From Collybia mongolica (lineage: Eukaryota > Basidiomycota > Agaricomycetes > Agaricales > Clitocybaceae), in assembly GCA_013420905.1 (NCBI GenBank), contig JAAXNY010000004.1:2666001-2730000 (forward strand): a stretch of 64,000 bases of DNA, written 5' to 3'. The translations under genes and the position numbers were made by a program. The notes below the pieces were generated by a model, which worked only from the letters and a program-made list of their open reading frames with translations, ran no database searches and had not been told where the DNA came from. Numbering within the stretch: position 1 is the stretch's first letter; each line of letters begins with the position of its first letter. Below are positions 1 through 11,505 of this stretch, one piece after another.

Positions 1-348
1 CCCCAGCTTGAAGAATACCTTTGGAGTTACGGATCCTCTCATTTGCGTCGTCTTGAATATTGTCGTTATGAGGTGTATTTATTTAACTTAGATAAAAAAA
101 TGTTGATGTAGCGTATGTTCTATCAGTACACTGGTGTCCATTTGGGCAGGGAAGTGGTATTCAATGTAGATAGCTAATTCCTCCATGTGAAAAGAGGAAT
201 ATTCGCAGGGCATTCACGTAATTGAATAATAAACTTAGCGATGTGAGATATGTAGGATGGTATTCAAGCAGTCTAGGCCATTATACCTCACATTCATGGA
301 GGTGCCTAGTGAAAAGTCAATAGGACAGAGGGGTAAGAGCGCACTAGC

Positions 349-1213
349 TTACTGTCCCAGGACCTTGTTCATCCTGAACATGTCAATTTTATCAACACCA
401 AATACCGCCTTGAGGCCCCCGTCGCAAACAATTTCCCGTCTATTACTCGGGTTTTGGAGTTCGTTGCCCTTGATATAGTCCCAAAGTTGTTTAACTACTT
501 GGGGCCTTGAGAGTTTGTCAATTTTGAGAAGGGCTGCAAGAGGTTCGCTGGAAATTGAAATGCAATCGTCGTGGTGTCCGGAAACGGAGAAGAGAGGCGT
601 ACCTCAAAGTGTACTCCTTAGCAAATCCACCTTTCGCAGTTCCCCCCCCTGCTGACTTTCGTTTGGGTTTAAGCTTCCGTGTTTTGTCGGTAACCGCATC
701 GTCATCAGAATATATTATCTCTGCGCTCTTCTTCGCTCGGGTACTTTTCTTGGAATTTCCATTCAAGGCTACATGGCCCCTTCCCGTTGTTCTTCTGGAA
801 CGGCTGTTGATTTCACTTGATAGTTTGCGCGCAAGCTCTGCATCACTAAGCTCTGTTTTAATAGTCTTCTTTGCCTTTTTAGGCGGAGGTGTTGCTTCTT
901 CGTCATGTACTCCCCTATCTTCATACTCTTCGAGCCCGTCCTCACCCTCTTCCTGTTTCCTCTTTCGCGAGGGTGTTTCTTCCACGTATTGACTCCCTCT
1001 GACACCGTTGGGCTCGCTCACCTTCTCAAAAACGCTAGCAATAACAGCATCCACGTCATTCTTGTTATCCTTAAGAAATTCGGCGGTCAACGTCGAGTCT
1101 AATTCCAAGAGTTGGCGTCTAACGCGCTTTGCACTGATTGTCGTTAAGTCAGTACCCGGTGCAGATAAAATTGTGAAGATCTGTGGTTCAAGAGTGCTGA
1201 AATTGAAGGGCAT
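349..1213 (-). CDS. SWIB/MDM2 and DEK_C domain protein (Uaf30/Tri1-like)
   Basis: Two exons, 1213..603 and 547..349, are joined across a 55-bp GT-AG intron and encode about 269 residues. Residues ~1-60 look like a DEK_C helical domain (KRVRRQL, VDAVIASVF). Residues ~65-190 are a charged linker with several Lys/Arg-rich, nuclear-localisation-like patches. The C-terminus is a SWIB domain, with SRPQVVKQLWDYIKGNEL followed by DMFRMNKVLGQ at the very end, as in yeast Uaf30 and Tri1. The ATG at 1213 was chosen because the frame extends only to a GTG eight codons upstream. By family, a role in chromatin or in an RNA polymerase I upstream-factor-like complex is expected; which of the two cannot be told from sequence. 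The domain call is firm and the exact orthology is not. Confidence 0.85.
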
Positions 1214-1414
1214 CTGTGAGCAGGATGCAAAATTCACTGGCTAGCTGAAGAAAGATTGTAACGGAGGACTTGGTGGGTGCCAACCTGAGTGATGACCGTG
1301 GCCGATGGTCAGGTTAGATTCGCGTCGTGTCAAGTAACACGTGATCAGCTTTGACGCAAGTGTAAACTCAAGATTGAGTACATGGTAGATAAATACAGTG
1401 TATGTCTATGGTGT

Positions 1415-4400
1415 TCAGCGCAAAATAGCCCATTCGTTTCTAGCAGGGTCATCTGGTGGAGGGAAGAGTCCCCCATTCGCCTGGCGTTGATCAGGTTGAT
1501 CCTGAGGGCGTTGATCGCGTCTCAAGCGGTCAACAATACGCGTCCGTATGTAAAGAAGGGCAGATATCACGAGACAGAGAAGCACAAGTAGCATGGTCTC
1601 CCTGAATTCGTCCTCATTGTTGTCCCGGAGACCTCTAGTTGCACCCTCGAAATAGTCTTCTGGGCCAAAATCATCTTGTTCCAGATTGCGGCGTTCCCTT
1701 GCCCACTGTTTTAAATCATACAGTTAATTTAACCATCTAGTCTGGTGGCCACAACAAACCTGAATAGGGTCTTCCTCTCTCTGTTGGTTCGATAAAGTTT
1801 GGCCGCTACGGCGTTTCCTGAAGTCTTCTTTTGCCTTGCCGAGATACCATGGACCATCTTCTTCTTCCATAAGTTGTGGAGATTCATTGATGTCAGGTAT
1901 GGTGTCTGTCTGTTTGCCATCCACGAGGTCAAGTCCTTCCTTTGTTCTCAATGCGTTGGAGGCTATGAGGATTGTCAGACGACCAGTGACTGAGGTACAA
2001 AGAGAGGAGACACACGGGCATCATCATCGATGGCTTGCCAAATGTTAAGACCATCTTTGCCACCCATGAGTGTATGCCATACACTCCGCACATACAATTT
2101 CCCAAGGGACAGAAGGACAGGCAGATATGCTTCAGAGTTCGTTTCTAAAGCAAGATCGTAATGCCTCTTGGCCAAATGGAAGTCCTAAAAACAGATGAAA
2201 AGTCAATCAGAAGAACATGGAGTGCACACATACTTGCGGTACGCCAACACCATTTTCGTACATCCAACCCAGATTCCACATAGCAAGAGCACTTAGTTGA
2301 GTATCAGCTGCAGATTGGTAAAACCTTGCTGCCTTTTCTAGTCGAGTTGATGCCGAATCTTCGGACACACCGAGTCCATGATAATAGTAATCGCCAACTT
2401 TAACCAAAGCATCAATGTTACGCTGACCTGCTGCTCGTGTCCATTGTGTAAGTGCTAGGCGCGCAGTGTCATTGGATGGCGTCATTGGTGAAAAACGGGT
2501 GAGACGTAAAATACTCTTATCTGATAAAACATTATGAGTAGGTCCATCATTCATGATTGTTAGCTCCAACCTTGGTCTAGGATGAAGGCCAAATTGTTTT
2601 GTGCAATTTCCGAGCCTCTTTCTGCAGCGATCCACCACTTCAACATTGCAGTATCCTTCCCTTGGTCGGTTCCGGACATCCATGCGATTTCAGCATCACG
2701 TAGCAAATTATCCCCCCAAACACCTCGCTCAGCGACTAGCTTGTGGAATGAAACTGCCATCGCACATGAACTGGATACAATGTGGGGGAGCATGCCAGGA
2801 CCCGACATCTGAGCGGATGCAATCTCTCCAAGATAATAATATGCTTCGAACGGTGAGCCGTAACGGACGGCTGTCTCAAAATAAGTCGTTGCAGGTACAA
2901 GTTCCCCGCGTCCTAAAAACCGCTCGCTTGATACTTGAGTATCAACGATACAGAGAATCACATACCGTAATGGTATTTTCCCATATTAACCTGGGCCTCC
3001 GCAAGCTCTTGACCAGCTGCGTGGTTAAAATGAGTCCAAGCCACTTTGGGATCGGCCCTAACCCCTGGGACTAATCCGTCTCGATATATAATCCCCAGGC
3101 CATTATGAGACTCGCGATCTCCGTGCTCTGCGCCTCGTTCGAACCACATTTTTGCCACGGCTGGATCTGCCTTGACGCCTTCCCCCCGCAAATACATGCG
3201 TCCTAGATATCCAGCGCTTGCAGCGGCGTAGCCAACAGGGCCTTGGTCATCTTTGAGAGGTGCTGGCTTATAGTGAATAGGATTGGGGGGATCACGGGGC
3301 CAAACTTGGCGTGCTATCTGAGTAAAATAATGTCGGGCATGGGCATAGTTTCTAGGAACGGCACCAACGCCTTCACTGCCAGAGGCTATTCCACCAGCAG
3401 ACGCGTAAATACTACCTTGATAGAATATTTTCCCTAAGCGATACGCAAAATCGATTTCTCCACGATCAGCGTTGAACTAGAAGCGGTGAACTAACTAATT
3501 ATGGACGGTTCGCGAGTTATTACTCACAAGATAATATTCAAGGACATCCTCCCAGGTCTCTCCAGCGTCACGAGCCATCCCTGCCTTGATGGCAGGTCTT
3601 TGAGTGTTGAGACCAGTAGAAGCAACACTGGCACCTGGCCCATAAACCCCACCAACAAGGTCAGACAATCGTGTTGGTGTTTGCGGCAGCGTGCGGCCCC
3701 CTGGAGGCCCTGATAAAAATTTGGCAAGGGCTGGACCCATGACCTTAACTTATGGCGCCAAAAAAAAAAAGTGGATACTCGACTTGCCTTGTTCGGATGC
3801 ACTTTCATACCAAACAACGGCACGCTCACAGCTTTCAGATGTCCCAATTCCACTCCAGTGGCGATATCCAAGAGCCATCTGAGCACCCTTATCCCCTCCG
3901 TTGGCCGCAAATGTGTAATATAGCTGAGCCTTGGCTTGATTGACCTGAACCACTCCATGATAGCCTGTGCTGTAGAAAAAGGCAATGTGTGCCTGGGAGG
4001 TGGCATTCCCAGTGCGCGATGCATGAATGGAAAATGATGTGAACGCTAATTGTGCGTCGGACACAAAATGTCGTGTGGGGGGGAACTTGACATCAATTCA
4101 GTACTGAAACCACCCCCCCAACACGTGTAAAGCCACATACCAATGACACTTGTGCCAACATATATAACGCTTCCATGTTCCCCAATTCTGCTGAGTGTTG
4201 AAGTAAATCGACTACTTTGATGGCCTTTCCACGCATTTCTTCATCCCGCCTCTTGGAACCAAGGCCAAGACCATCCTTCCCTAGGCTATATGTGATGCGA
4301 CGAAGCGTGTGCTGATGAAGCTTGGTTATAATTCGGACGGTACTTCCAATAGGACCTTGCCCTTGCAGATTCGGGAGGAAGACCGATAGAAATGATTTTG

Positions 4401-4895
4401 AATTGGCTCCGCCATATGCTAAAGAGGGATCAAATGTATGTGATGGTGGATGCGCTGTCAGCGTGGCAAGTGTAGAAATCGCTTGTCTATAGGCCCGAGC
4501 GGCTACACGTCTGTATAAGTGTTCGAGCTCTGAGTGTACGGTGACAGGAAAGGCACACCTTCATTTGTTGAATCCAGCTCTGGGACAGCTGCGGGAGGAT
4601 CCTAGGAGCATGCAAGTCATTTAATATATGATTTATTGAACATGTTGATACATCAACTCACAAATCGTATGTTTTTAGTTTCTGTCACTGCCTCCTGTGA
4701 GGTCCCACGGTCATCCTGGACATGGGGCGCATGCTCAGGAGACGAATGGGATTGAGATAAATCATCAGTTGACTGAGCAAGGATTAAGTCGGGCACAGTT
4801 GTTGCCTCTGCGGAGGTGGAGGCGATGGTCAGGACAATGAGACCAAATGCAAGCCAGGCCATTTTTCTGGCTGGAAGGCCCCTGCGCAAATTCAT
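1415..4895 (-). CDS. HRD3: HRD3/SEL1L, Sel1-repeat subunit of the HRD1 ERAD ubiquitin ligase
   Basis: Multi-exon gene read as coding blocks at about 4895-4660, 4600-4140, 4064-3750, 3740-3495, 3470-2960, 2930-2570, 2540-2235, 2185-1975, 1950-1730 and 1690-1415. The N-terminus has a signal peptide (MAWLAFGLIVLTIASTSAEA). The middle is a series of Sel1-like repeats, for example AHIAFFYSTGYHGV, LGIIYRDGLVPGVRADPKVA and MWNLGWMYENGVGVPQ. The last exon gives one hydrophobic helix (MLLVLLCLVISALLYI), a basic cytosolic tail and a stop at 1415-1417. A luminal Sel1 array plus one C-terminal membrane segment is the layout of Hrd3/SEL1L, which stabilises the Hrd1 RING ligase and receives misfolded ER glycoproteins. 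Start at 4895 or at the Met 11 codons downstream. Exon borders were not all resolved. Confidence 0.88.
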
Positions 4896-5115
4896 TTGGA
4901 TATTGCAAGAAAAGTCGAGCGAGCGGAAAGCATAACAAGAGAAAGTACCCGTTAAGACTCAAAGACCACGTCAAATTCAATTTGGTCTTGCTACACGTCA
5001 GTATGGGATCACGTGGCCAATATTATGTCGCCGTATTTATTGGTAAGCCCTACTGGGCCGGTCTCCGGGAAACCTAGAACTTCTAAAATGTGGAATGTGA
5101 GGCTCAAGTATATCA

Positions 5116-6263
5116 TCATGCTGTACAGCCCAACTGGCAACAACCAACCTGAGTCGCAATCCAAGCGAAAAGCTGTTCAGCCATCGCATTTCGGAATACA
5201 GAGGATGATTTCAAAGAATCAATCAGCCTTTTTCTTTCGGGTGGACGCAGAACAGCTATAACTCTTCGCAAATACATCCAAAGTGATTCATGTGCGGGAT
5301 ACGACGTTGTTAGAGTCAATGCATGTTCCGCCAAGAACGAGTTTGGACCATCTATGCCGGAAAAACCATTGATGAGAGACAAGGGATATTGCCCATCTAA
5401 GTCGCAGAAGGCCTGACTGAGATTACAGAGATGATGAATCGCGGTATGGTCGGAGATATGTTGGCTAACCCAATGATGTAAAGTGGTAAATTCATCGGCG
5501 AGAACATCAAGATATTGAGGATGATCCTTGTATGTAGATAAGACCCAGTAGACCACGTCTACAATGAAATGCCAATGCGACCACGCATGATAGTTACGAG
5601 GATACATCTCACATGCACCTCGGATGATGCCAAACTCGTTCCTGATGTCGTTCAAAGGGATATGTGGAAATGCTTGTAAACCTTGTGCTGAACACCATTT
5701 CCTTTCCAAGTCACAAAAGGGCTTCACCAAAGGGGGCTGAATCAGCGGATGAAGAAGGCCGAAAAGCCAGCGGCGATGGTCCCAAAGGATACCCTGTTTT
5801 GCACAATCACCAGATGCCTTGAGTAGTGCTTCGGTGAAAGCAAGCTCCTGGTTGGGAAGCAGGTGGCTGCTTTTAACTAGGCGTTTTCGCGCGTTTAAAG
5901 CAGATTGGTGTGCAGGGTTTGCAAGAAGAAGAATACATGAGGCTTGGCGAATATCATGTGTAGTTTGAGATGTCGCGAAAAGTGTAATAGCAGCCATATA
6001 CAATCTGTAGAGAACCTTCTTCGGAATACCAACGTTTCCCTCACAATAGAGGAAAGGGAATTCTGAGTTTGGATCAGACAACGAAAGTCCCGTTACATCA
6101 TTAGCAGGGACCCAGTCTACACTATCGCCGGGGAGAACTTCGATTGACTTCCTGAATGTTATTGAAAATAAGTAGGCGAATTTCCGGCATAGGAAGAGCT
6201 TTCATACGGTGGCTGAGATAATATTTCGGCCAACTTGTGCAAGGTTCTGATTTGGGAACCCAT
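5116..6263 (-). CDS. Protein prenyltransferase alpha-subunit repeat protein (PTAR1-like)
   Basis: Exon 1 (6263..6208) and exon 2 (6151..5116) join over a 56-bp intron to give 363 residues; without the intron the upstream ATG frame closes at once. PPTA repeats are visible as WDHRRWL, NYHAWSHWHFIV and HESLWMYLRRV, the Trp-centred helical hairpins of farnesyl/geranylgeranyl/Rab prenyltransferase alpha subunits. The dispersed repeats and length fit the PTAR1 group better than the canonical RAM2 or BET4 subunits. PTAR1 partners a Rab-type beta subunit in animals. That this fungal protein does the same is inference. The gene is divergent from REX2, whose start lies 168 bp away. Confidence 0.75.
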
Positions 6264-6431
6264 ATCCATCGCGCCTCGTTGTGGCGAAATTCCGATGAGT
6301 TCAGTTCCAAGCAGATTTCAGAAGGACATCGGACTTTGGAAACTAACTAGTATACGTATGTTTGGCTTGCTAGACTGGCTATTGTGACTCGACTACTAAA
6401 TAAATGCAGCGTGATCGTGAATTCTTACTCC

Positions 6432-7567
6432 ATGCTGTGGGCTCGAGGCCGTCTTCTCTTGCATCACGCCGTAGCTAGACACCTCCCCATCCCTATAGCT
6501 CGTGGAAAATCTCTTCTTTCCAAGAAATACATGCCTGAAGCCCTGGACTTCCATGCTGGTCCATTGGTGTGGATTGACTGTGAGATGACTGGCCTCGATG
6601 CTAGACGTCATAAAATTATCGAAATCGCTGTTGGTGACATCCCACACAGTCTTGTACGAGCCCTCACTACCTTTGACAGGTACTCATTACAAATGGGAAC
6701 CTCGACATTGTTGATGAAGGAATTCAATTTGTCGTTCGCACAGAGAAGAACTTGCTGGATGGGTGAGGGTGACTGCCACCTTTATATATAACACGTTTAA
6801 CATGTTTTTCAAAAATAGAATGGATGAGTGGTGCACTAAGCAGCACGGTCAGGTATAACTTTTGTGCAGAGGGAGCCGGTCTGCCGATAATTGACCTTCT
6901 ACCATGGGCAGTCCGGTCTTACACAGGCCTGTTTGACATCGCCCCATTCGCGAGACCATGTGTCTAAAGCTGTCCTTGAATACATTAAAAAGTGGATACC
7001 GCAACAAAGAATCGGCGTTCTCGCGGGTAATACAGTGCATGCGGACCGGTCGTTTCTTGTGGAGGAAATGCCAGAAGTTATAGATTGGCTCCATTACCGG
7101 TCTCTCATGCTTCTTCGTTAATCGAGAATTAACTTCACTGATTGGTTATATCCCCGAGCAGTATCGTTGGTGAGTTTTTATTCATTCTTGCCTCGGGCAA
7201 AATTCTAGCCTCTCAACCATCGACTCATCAGACGTTTCATCAATTAAAGTAAAACTGGCTACTGAGTAGGATATCAGCCTTCTCATGTAGAAATTTCCCA
7301 GGAATTATCCCGGAGATGGTACCCAAACAAGAATATACCTCGATTGGCCGAAAGTAACCATCGGTACGGATCTCCCTCTTTCCGCACTATGTTGATGATG
7401 GCTTAGGTTGGTCGAAAAGGGCATTGGATGACATTCGCGGCTCTATCAAAGGTACAATGAGCTTCCTCAATCATCCGTTATGTGCCGCTATCCTCACAGT
7501 TACTCTAGAGCTACAATGGTATCGGAAGAACATATTTATTTCATCATCCCTCCCCAACCCCAGCTAG
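6432..7567 (+). CDS. REX2: Oligoribonuclease, mitochondrial 3'-5' exonuclease of the DEDDh family
   Basis: Nine exons can be joined exactly: 6432-6629, 6680-6762, 6819-6852, 6912-7099, 7162-7169, 7232-7248, 7302-7363, 7420-7451 and 7509-7567. They total 681 nt, or 226 residues. The DEDD exonuclease motifs are present: WIDCEMTGLD (ExoI), HSRDHVSKAVLEYI, AGNTVHADRSFL (ExoII) and HRALDDIRGSIKEL (ExoIII). The N-terminus is Arg/His-rich and short of acidic residues, as expected for a mitochondrial presequence. The enzyme degrades 2-5-nt RNAs to mononucleotides. Exons five and six are only 8 and 17 nt and together encode part of the highly conserved HYRIVDVSSIKEL segment. The Met at 6432 was chosen; the frame upstream opens only at a GTG. 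Confidence 0.93.
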
Positions 7568-7777
7568 GTATCCCCTTCCGTATTAGTAAAAGTTACTTGC
7601 ATCTGATCTGTTGGACTTCTCGTGGCTCTCAGGTACTCAGATGTTAAGACTATCAGCGGATGCGTTGAAGTAGCAGGCCTAACGTACAGTAACAGACTGA
7701 CAATAAAGAACGTTCCTCGGGTAGAACCCTGAATAGACGCAGTGTGTTCGTTCATGCTTGAAATAAGGTGTTGAAAA

Positions 7778-10083
7778 TCAGAAATCCCACAAGGTCCCCT
7801 ACGGTCGGATGAGGGTCAGAAATATAATCGCAACTGAAAGGGATCCTGCCCACAAATGCTGGAATCCCCGCAACCTTGCAGCCTTCCATCATGTCCTTGT
7901 TGCCTTGAAAATTAGATGTGATGAAAACAACTTCAGCGCCCCACGATATGTAAGTTTCTTTGATGAGCTTCATAACGTCTGGACGTCCCCCTTTGGAATG
8001 AATGGGGTCCGTGTCAGTCTCAAGATACCCTTAAAAATTTGCAATGCCAACCTTCTTTTTTGGAATCCCAGAGAGTAACACGATCAGGGCCAAGATTCCG
8101 GTGGATTAGTCCAGATATTGTTGGACCAAATGTTTTTTCTTGGTCCGACCCAATCCAGATCAAATACCTGTGATGCAATGTTAGAGCTGGATCTGGGAAC
8201 AGAAGAAATGAGGATCAGGGAAAATTTTCCCGGATCATCGCCATGCTGCTCACCAGTTGGGGCTCTATTGGCGTTTAAATAATTTAAGATCGAGATGTTG
8301 CGGAGGAGATAACACTTGCCTGCAGACAGGTCGACAGAGCTGCGCCAAGCCCCGTTCCTGTGCACACTCGGATGCCTCGATTGTATAGTGCGGATGTATG
8401 TGATACCCCCGCAAACTGGGACTTTGAGTTAGAAATGGACACTGATTCCTTTGTAGGAACCCACCTTTAGTTGTCTCGTCCAAAGTTGACGTGGTGGATC
8501 ATTGACGAGAGCACGGGTAAAGTCGCCCTGAACCCCGCAAAGAAGGTAATGTTCTTTTGCATGAGGACCTTCACTGGTCGAATACAACAGTAAGTCGCGG
8601 TAAGTACGGAGAAGCTACAGATAAAGTCACGATATTATGCCAAACGCGTGATATTCCATGATGGAACCTCGGCTAATTCTCGCCAACAGGCCTTGCTGCA
8701 TACCACGTTGAAAACGAAGAATAACAACCTTTGGCGAGGGCTCAATCGAGGAGTTAAGCCTTGTGAAGAGGGAAAAACAACTAAGGCTCACGATTTCCAC
8801 GTCTACTTGGACTTCACGGATCGTGAACCATGGTAAGACGACGCTGGACAACAGTTTCATCTACCAAAAGGGTCGGAAGGATTTCGGACGAACTCACAAT
8901 ACCGTCATCCAGAATACAAACCAGAAGTCTTGCTGGCGAAGTATGCGAAGGCCATCGGGGTTCCACGAATGAGTGGTGAGGTCATAACTGTCCCCGAGCA
9001 CGACAAATATCCAGGCTTTCATGGTAGGTAAGGTGCGGACCAGAACAACCAACGGTATACATACTTGAAAGCAAACCAATCCTGTAGAGTGTGTAGGTAA
9101 TCAATAATCCATCATTTTAAATATCAAGTGACCTACCACCCCATGAAACGATGATGTCGTTCAAATACACTGCAAGGTGTTTATTAGGAGTGAAGGGATA
9201 CGAAAAAATCGTATAAACGAACTTGTGATGAGTATTCCGCACCCATGGGAAGGCAGACGCGATAGAAATGCCTACAACGATACTTGTGATAACTCCCGTG
9301 ATCAACACAGAATCATGATTGTTCTTATGGTTGGCAAAAATCACCACGACGCGAAATATTAACCAGAGAAATCCCGACGTGGCGCATCCAGAATGTATAC
9401 CCCCAATGTGTTGAAGAACAGAAGTACAGGCCAGACGGAAGCCAAGAGGAGTCCACTGAAGTGAACAGGTCAGGACAGTGGGTGATATGAAGTCTCATGG
9501 AATATTCACCCTCGCAAATAGTGTATTGACGGTGAGATAAAGCAGCCGTCCGAAAAGTTCATTCCGCATGAGAACGGCCATAAGCAGGTTTCCTAGAACA
9601 CATGCTCCTGCATATTTTCGAGGATATGTCCATTTCCCGGTTATAGCAAGGGTCATGCCGATAATGTTCATTGACATGACGAAGGTGAAAAATTTGCTGG
9701 GAGGTAATCAGAAATATCAACACTGCTATAAGTATGTCACGTTACCGGTATGTGTTGAACCATAACTGGAAACATATCCAGTTGCTGACCTTCTGTATCG
9801 TTGGCTTTGGCGGCGTTTGTTGTATGTCTCCAAGAAGTGATCGAGGTAGCCGATTCTGACTGACAGTCCATGGTTTATCGCTGATCGGCGAAGTTTGATG
9901 AGAGGATGATGGTAAAGAATTTCTTTCACAGGCTGGAGGAGGAGAAGGGAAGCGGCGAGCAGGGGGACGCGGACGCGGACGAGAGGGGATGTGAGCACGA
10001 GGGCGAAGCGGTGGTATGATAATTCTATCTGGCTCAGGAATTCCCTTCTCCGCGTCATTGAGAGAAGTTGAGGATGAAGACAT
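7778..10083 (-). CDS. Integral membrane protein with a C-terminal reductase-like FAD/NAD(P) region (TmpL-related)
   Basis: Multi-exon gene. The N-terminus (MSSSSTSLNDAEKGIPEPD) is Pro/Arg-rich and cytosolic in character. Several hydrophobic segments follow (MSMNIIGMTLAITGKW, VVILFANHKN-type, VLITGVITSIVVGISIASAF), then a conserved HSW-LRQQDFWF stretch and a beta-rich segment (KVVILRFQRGMQQGLLARIS). It closes with an NAD(P)-binding-like part (WGAEVVFITSNFQGNKDMMEG). The last intron, 7799..7853, has an unusual GTGGGC donor. Using it restores the end GIPAFGTLWDF followed by a stop at 7778, whereas reading through gives an unrelated tail. The family resembles the membrane/ferredoxin-reductase half of fungal TmpL-like proteins, from memory and without a search. 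The substrate is unknown. Confidence 0.6.
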
Positions 10084-11505
10084 TGCGAGGGTGTTGATCG
10101 GGAGTGTTTGACGAATCGCAGAACCATGGCAAGTGGAGATAAATAGTCAGTATAGAGGATTGTGTCTCCCAGCCGGTACCAATGTGGCGTAATCTCTCGG
10201 TAATGGAAAATCCAGAGAAATCACCGAACCTTTTGGGCGAGGACGAACATCCGAAGTCCTGGCGAATGCCCATTTGCCACGTGGATGGAATGCGTGAGCA
10301 GACCGATTGTATGAATCCGACGATGGCGTAGGCGTGAACAAGGCTTACGAACAAGCCATTCTGCGATATATTGATATGAGAATTTGAGACAATAATTTCT
10401 CAGCTTTTTGAGCTCACCTTAACGTATACATTGGTTTAAATAGCCGGGACCACGTACAGAACGGTGTGCGCAAATGCGTACCATGCAAGGCACTCGCAGG
10501 ATAGGCGTATCTTGATATTAATGCAACATGCATCGTTTCATATAAGTAATCCCCCCTCAGGGTTACCTGCTGTCCAATCCGAGTCGAAATATGAACAGCG
10601 CGAACGTTCCATTTTGACGTTCTCCCCTCGACGTCGAGGATGGTGCCATGGATTCCTATTGTCACACCAGCGAGGGCCGAATTTAGTGGGACCTGGCCGG
10701 GCGGGAAAGGTCATATTATCGTGCCTGATAACGTGTTTACATGGCTGGATGTCATGGTTTGGACTCTTCGCTCAATGTCTGCGGCCCTGCCACCCCTTTC
10801 CGTATAGCTGTCCTGTGGCCAGAACCATCCCGAGAAAATCATCGGAGAGATGACGGGAAATTGGATTATTTGACCAATACTTCTATATCGAGAGCATCAC
10901 TCGAAGACTACAATACCTGTGGATTGGTTGTGTATGGGAAGAAAAGGCGCCAAGGAGGATGTAAGGAGCAGGTGATTGGACTAATACTGTCTCCCCTATA
11001 TTTAACGTTCCCAGATCCTTGGTTGTTGCCGATGTTGCGCCCGTGACGTACTTAGAAGAACGAAGGTGCCTTGCAATTGGTTGGCGCTGGATTTCCTTCA
11101 GAGCCCCGAAAGGTAGTGGTTAAGCGATAATTGACGCGTCGAGTGGCTAGAGCCTGTGTCACAGGGCATATTCGACGGCTATTTGGTTATTGCTTCTTCA
11201 CTATTAATCTGTCAGGTTGGTAAGTGGCTTCCACTTTGCTTGCATGGGCATTATTGGACGAGAAAGAGGGATCTGTTATTACACAAATCATGGCCGAGTT
11301 ACGTACCCGAGTATCCTGGGGGTTGTCAAGGCCAAATTTGAACACAGCGGGTGAACAACAGTTACCCGTGGTAAAGAAAATATTCGAACCGAATTCAGAT
11401 CGGATTTTTCGGCCTTACATAAAGACGTCTTTGTATCTTTTCAAAAAAAAGAATAACGAGTCATTTCCTCCTCCTTCCACTTGCTCCCCCATCTGGGGCT
11501 CAACA
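10084..11505. other. Intergenic region without a supported gene
   Basis: This 1.4-kb gap separates the divergent membrane-protein gene (-) and the carbamoyl-phosphate synthase gene (+). Short open frames occur on both strands, but none has recognisable motifs, consistent splice sites or a credible start. It presumably holds both promoters and 5' leaders. The reading frame of the synthase extends upstream of its chosen ATG at 11506, but the peptide there is not mitochondrial-presequence-like. Confidence 0.5.

Noticed and set aside
518..1005. Long open frames opposite or shifted to the SWIB gene
   Set aside because: They are antisense or alternative frames of low-complexity coding sequence, with no splice logic or motifs.
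11341..11505. Possible arginine-attenuator upstream ORF before the carbamoyl-phosphate synthase gene
   Set aside because: That control belongs to the small subunit (CPA1/arg-2) in fungi, and no conserved attenuator peptide is seen here.
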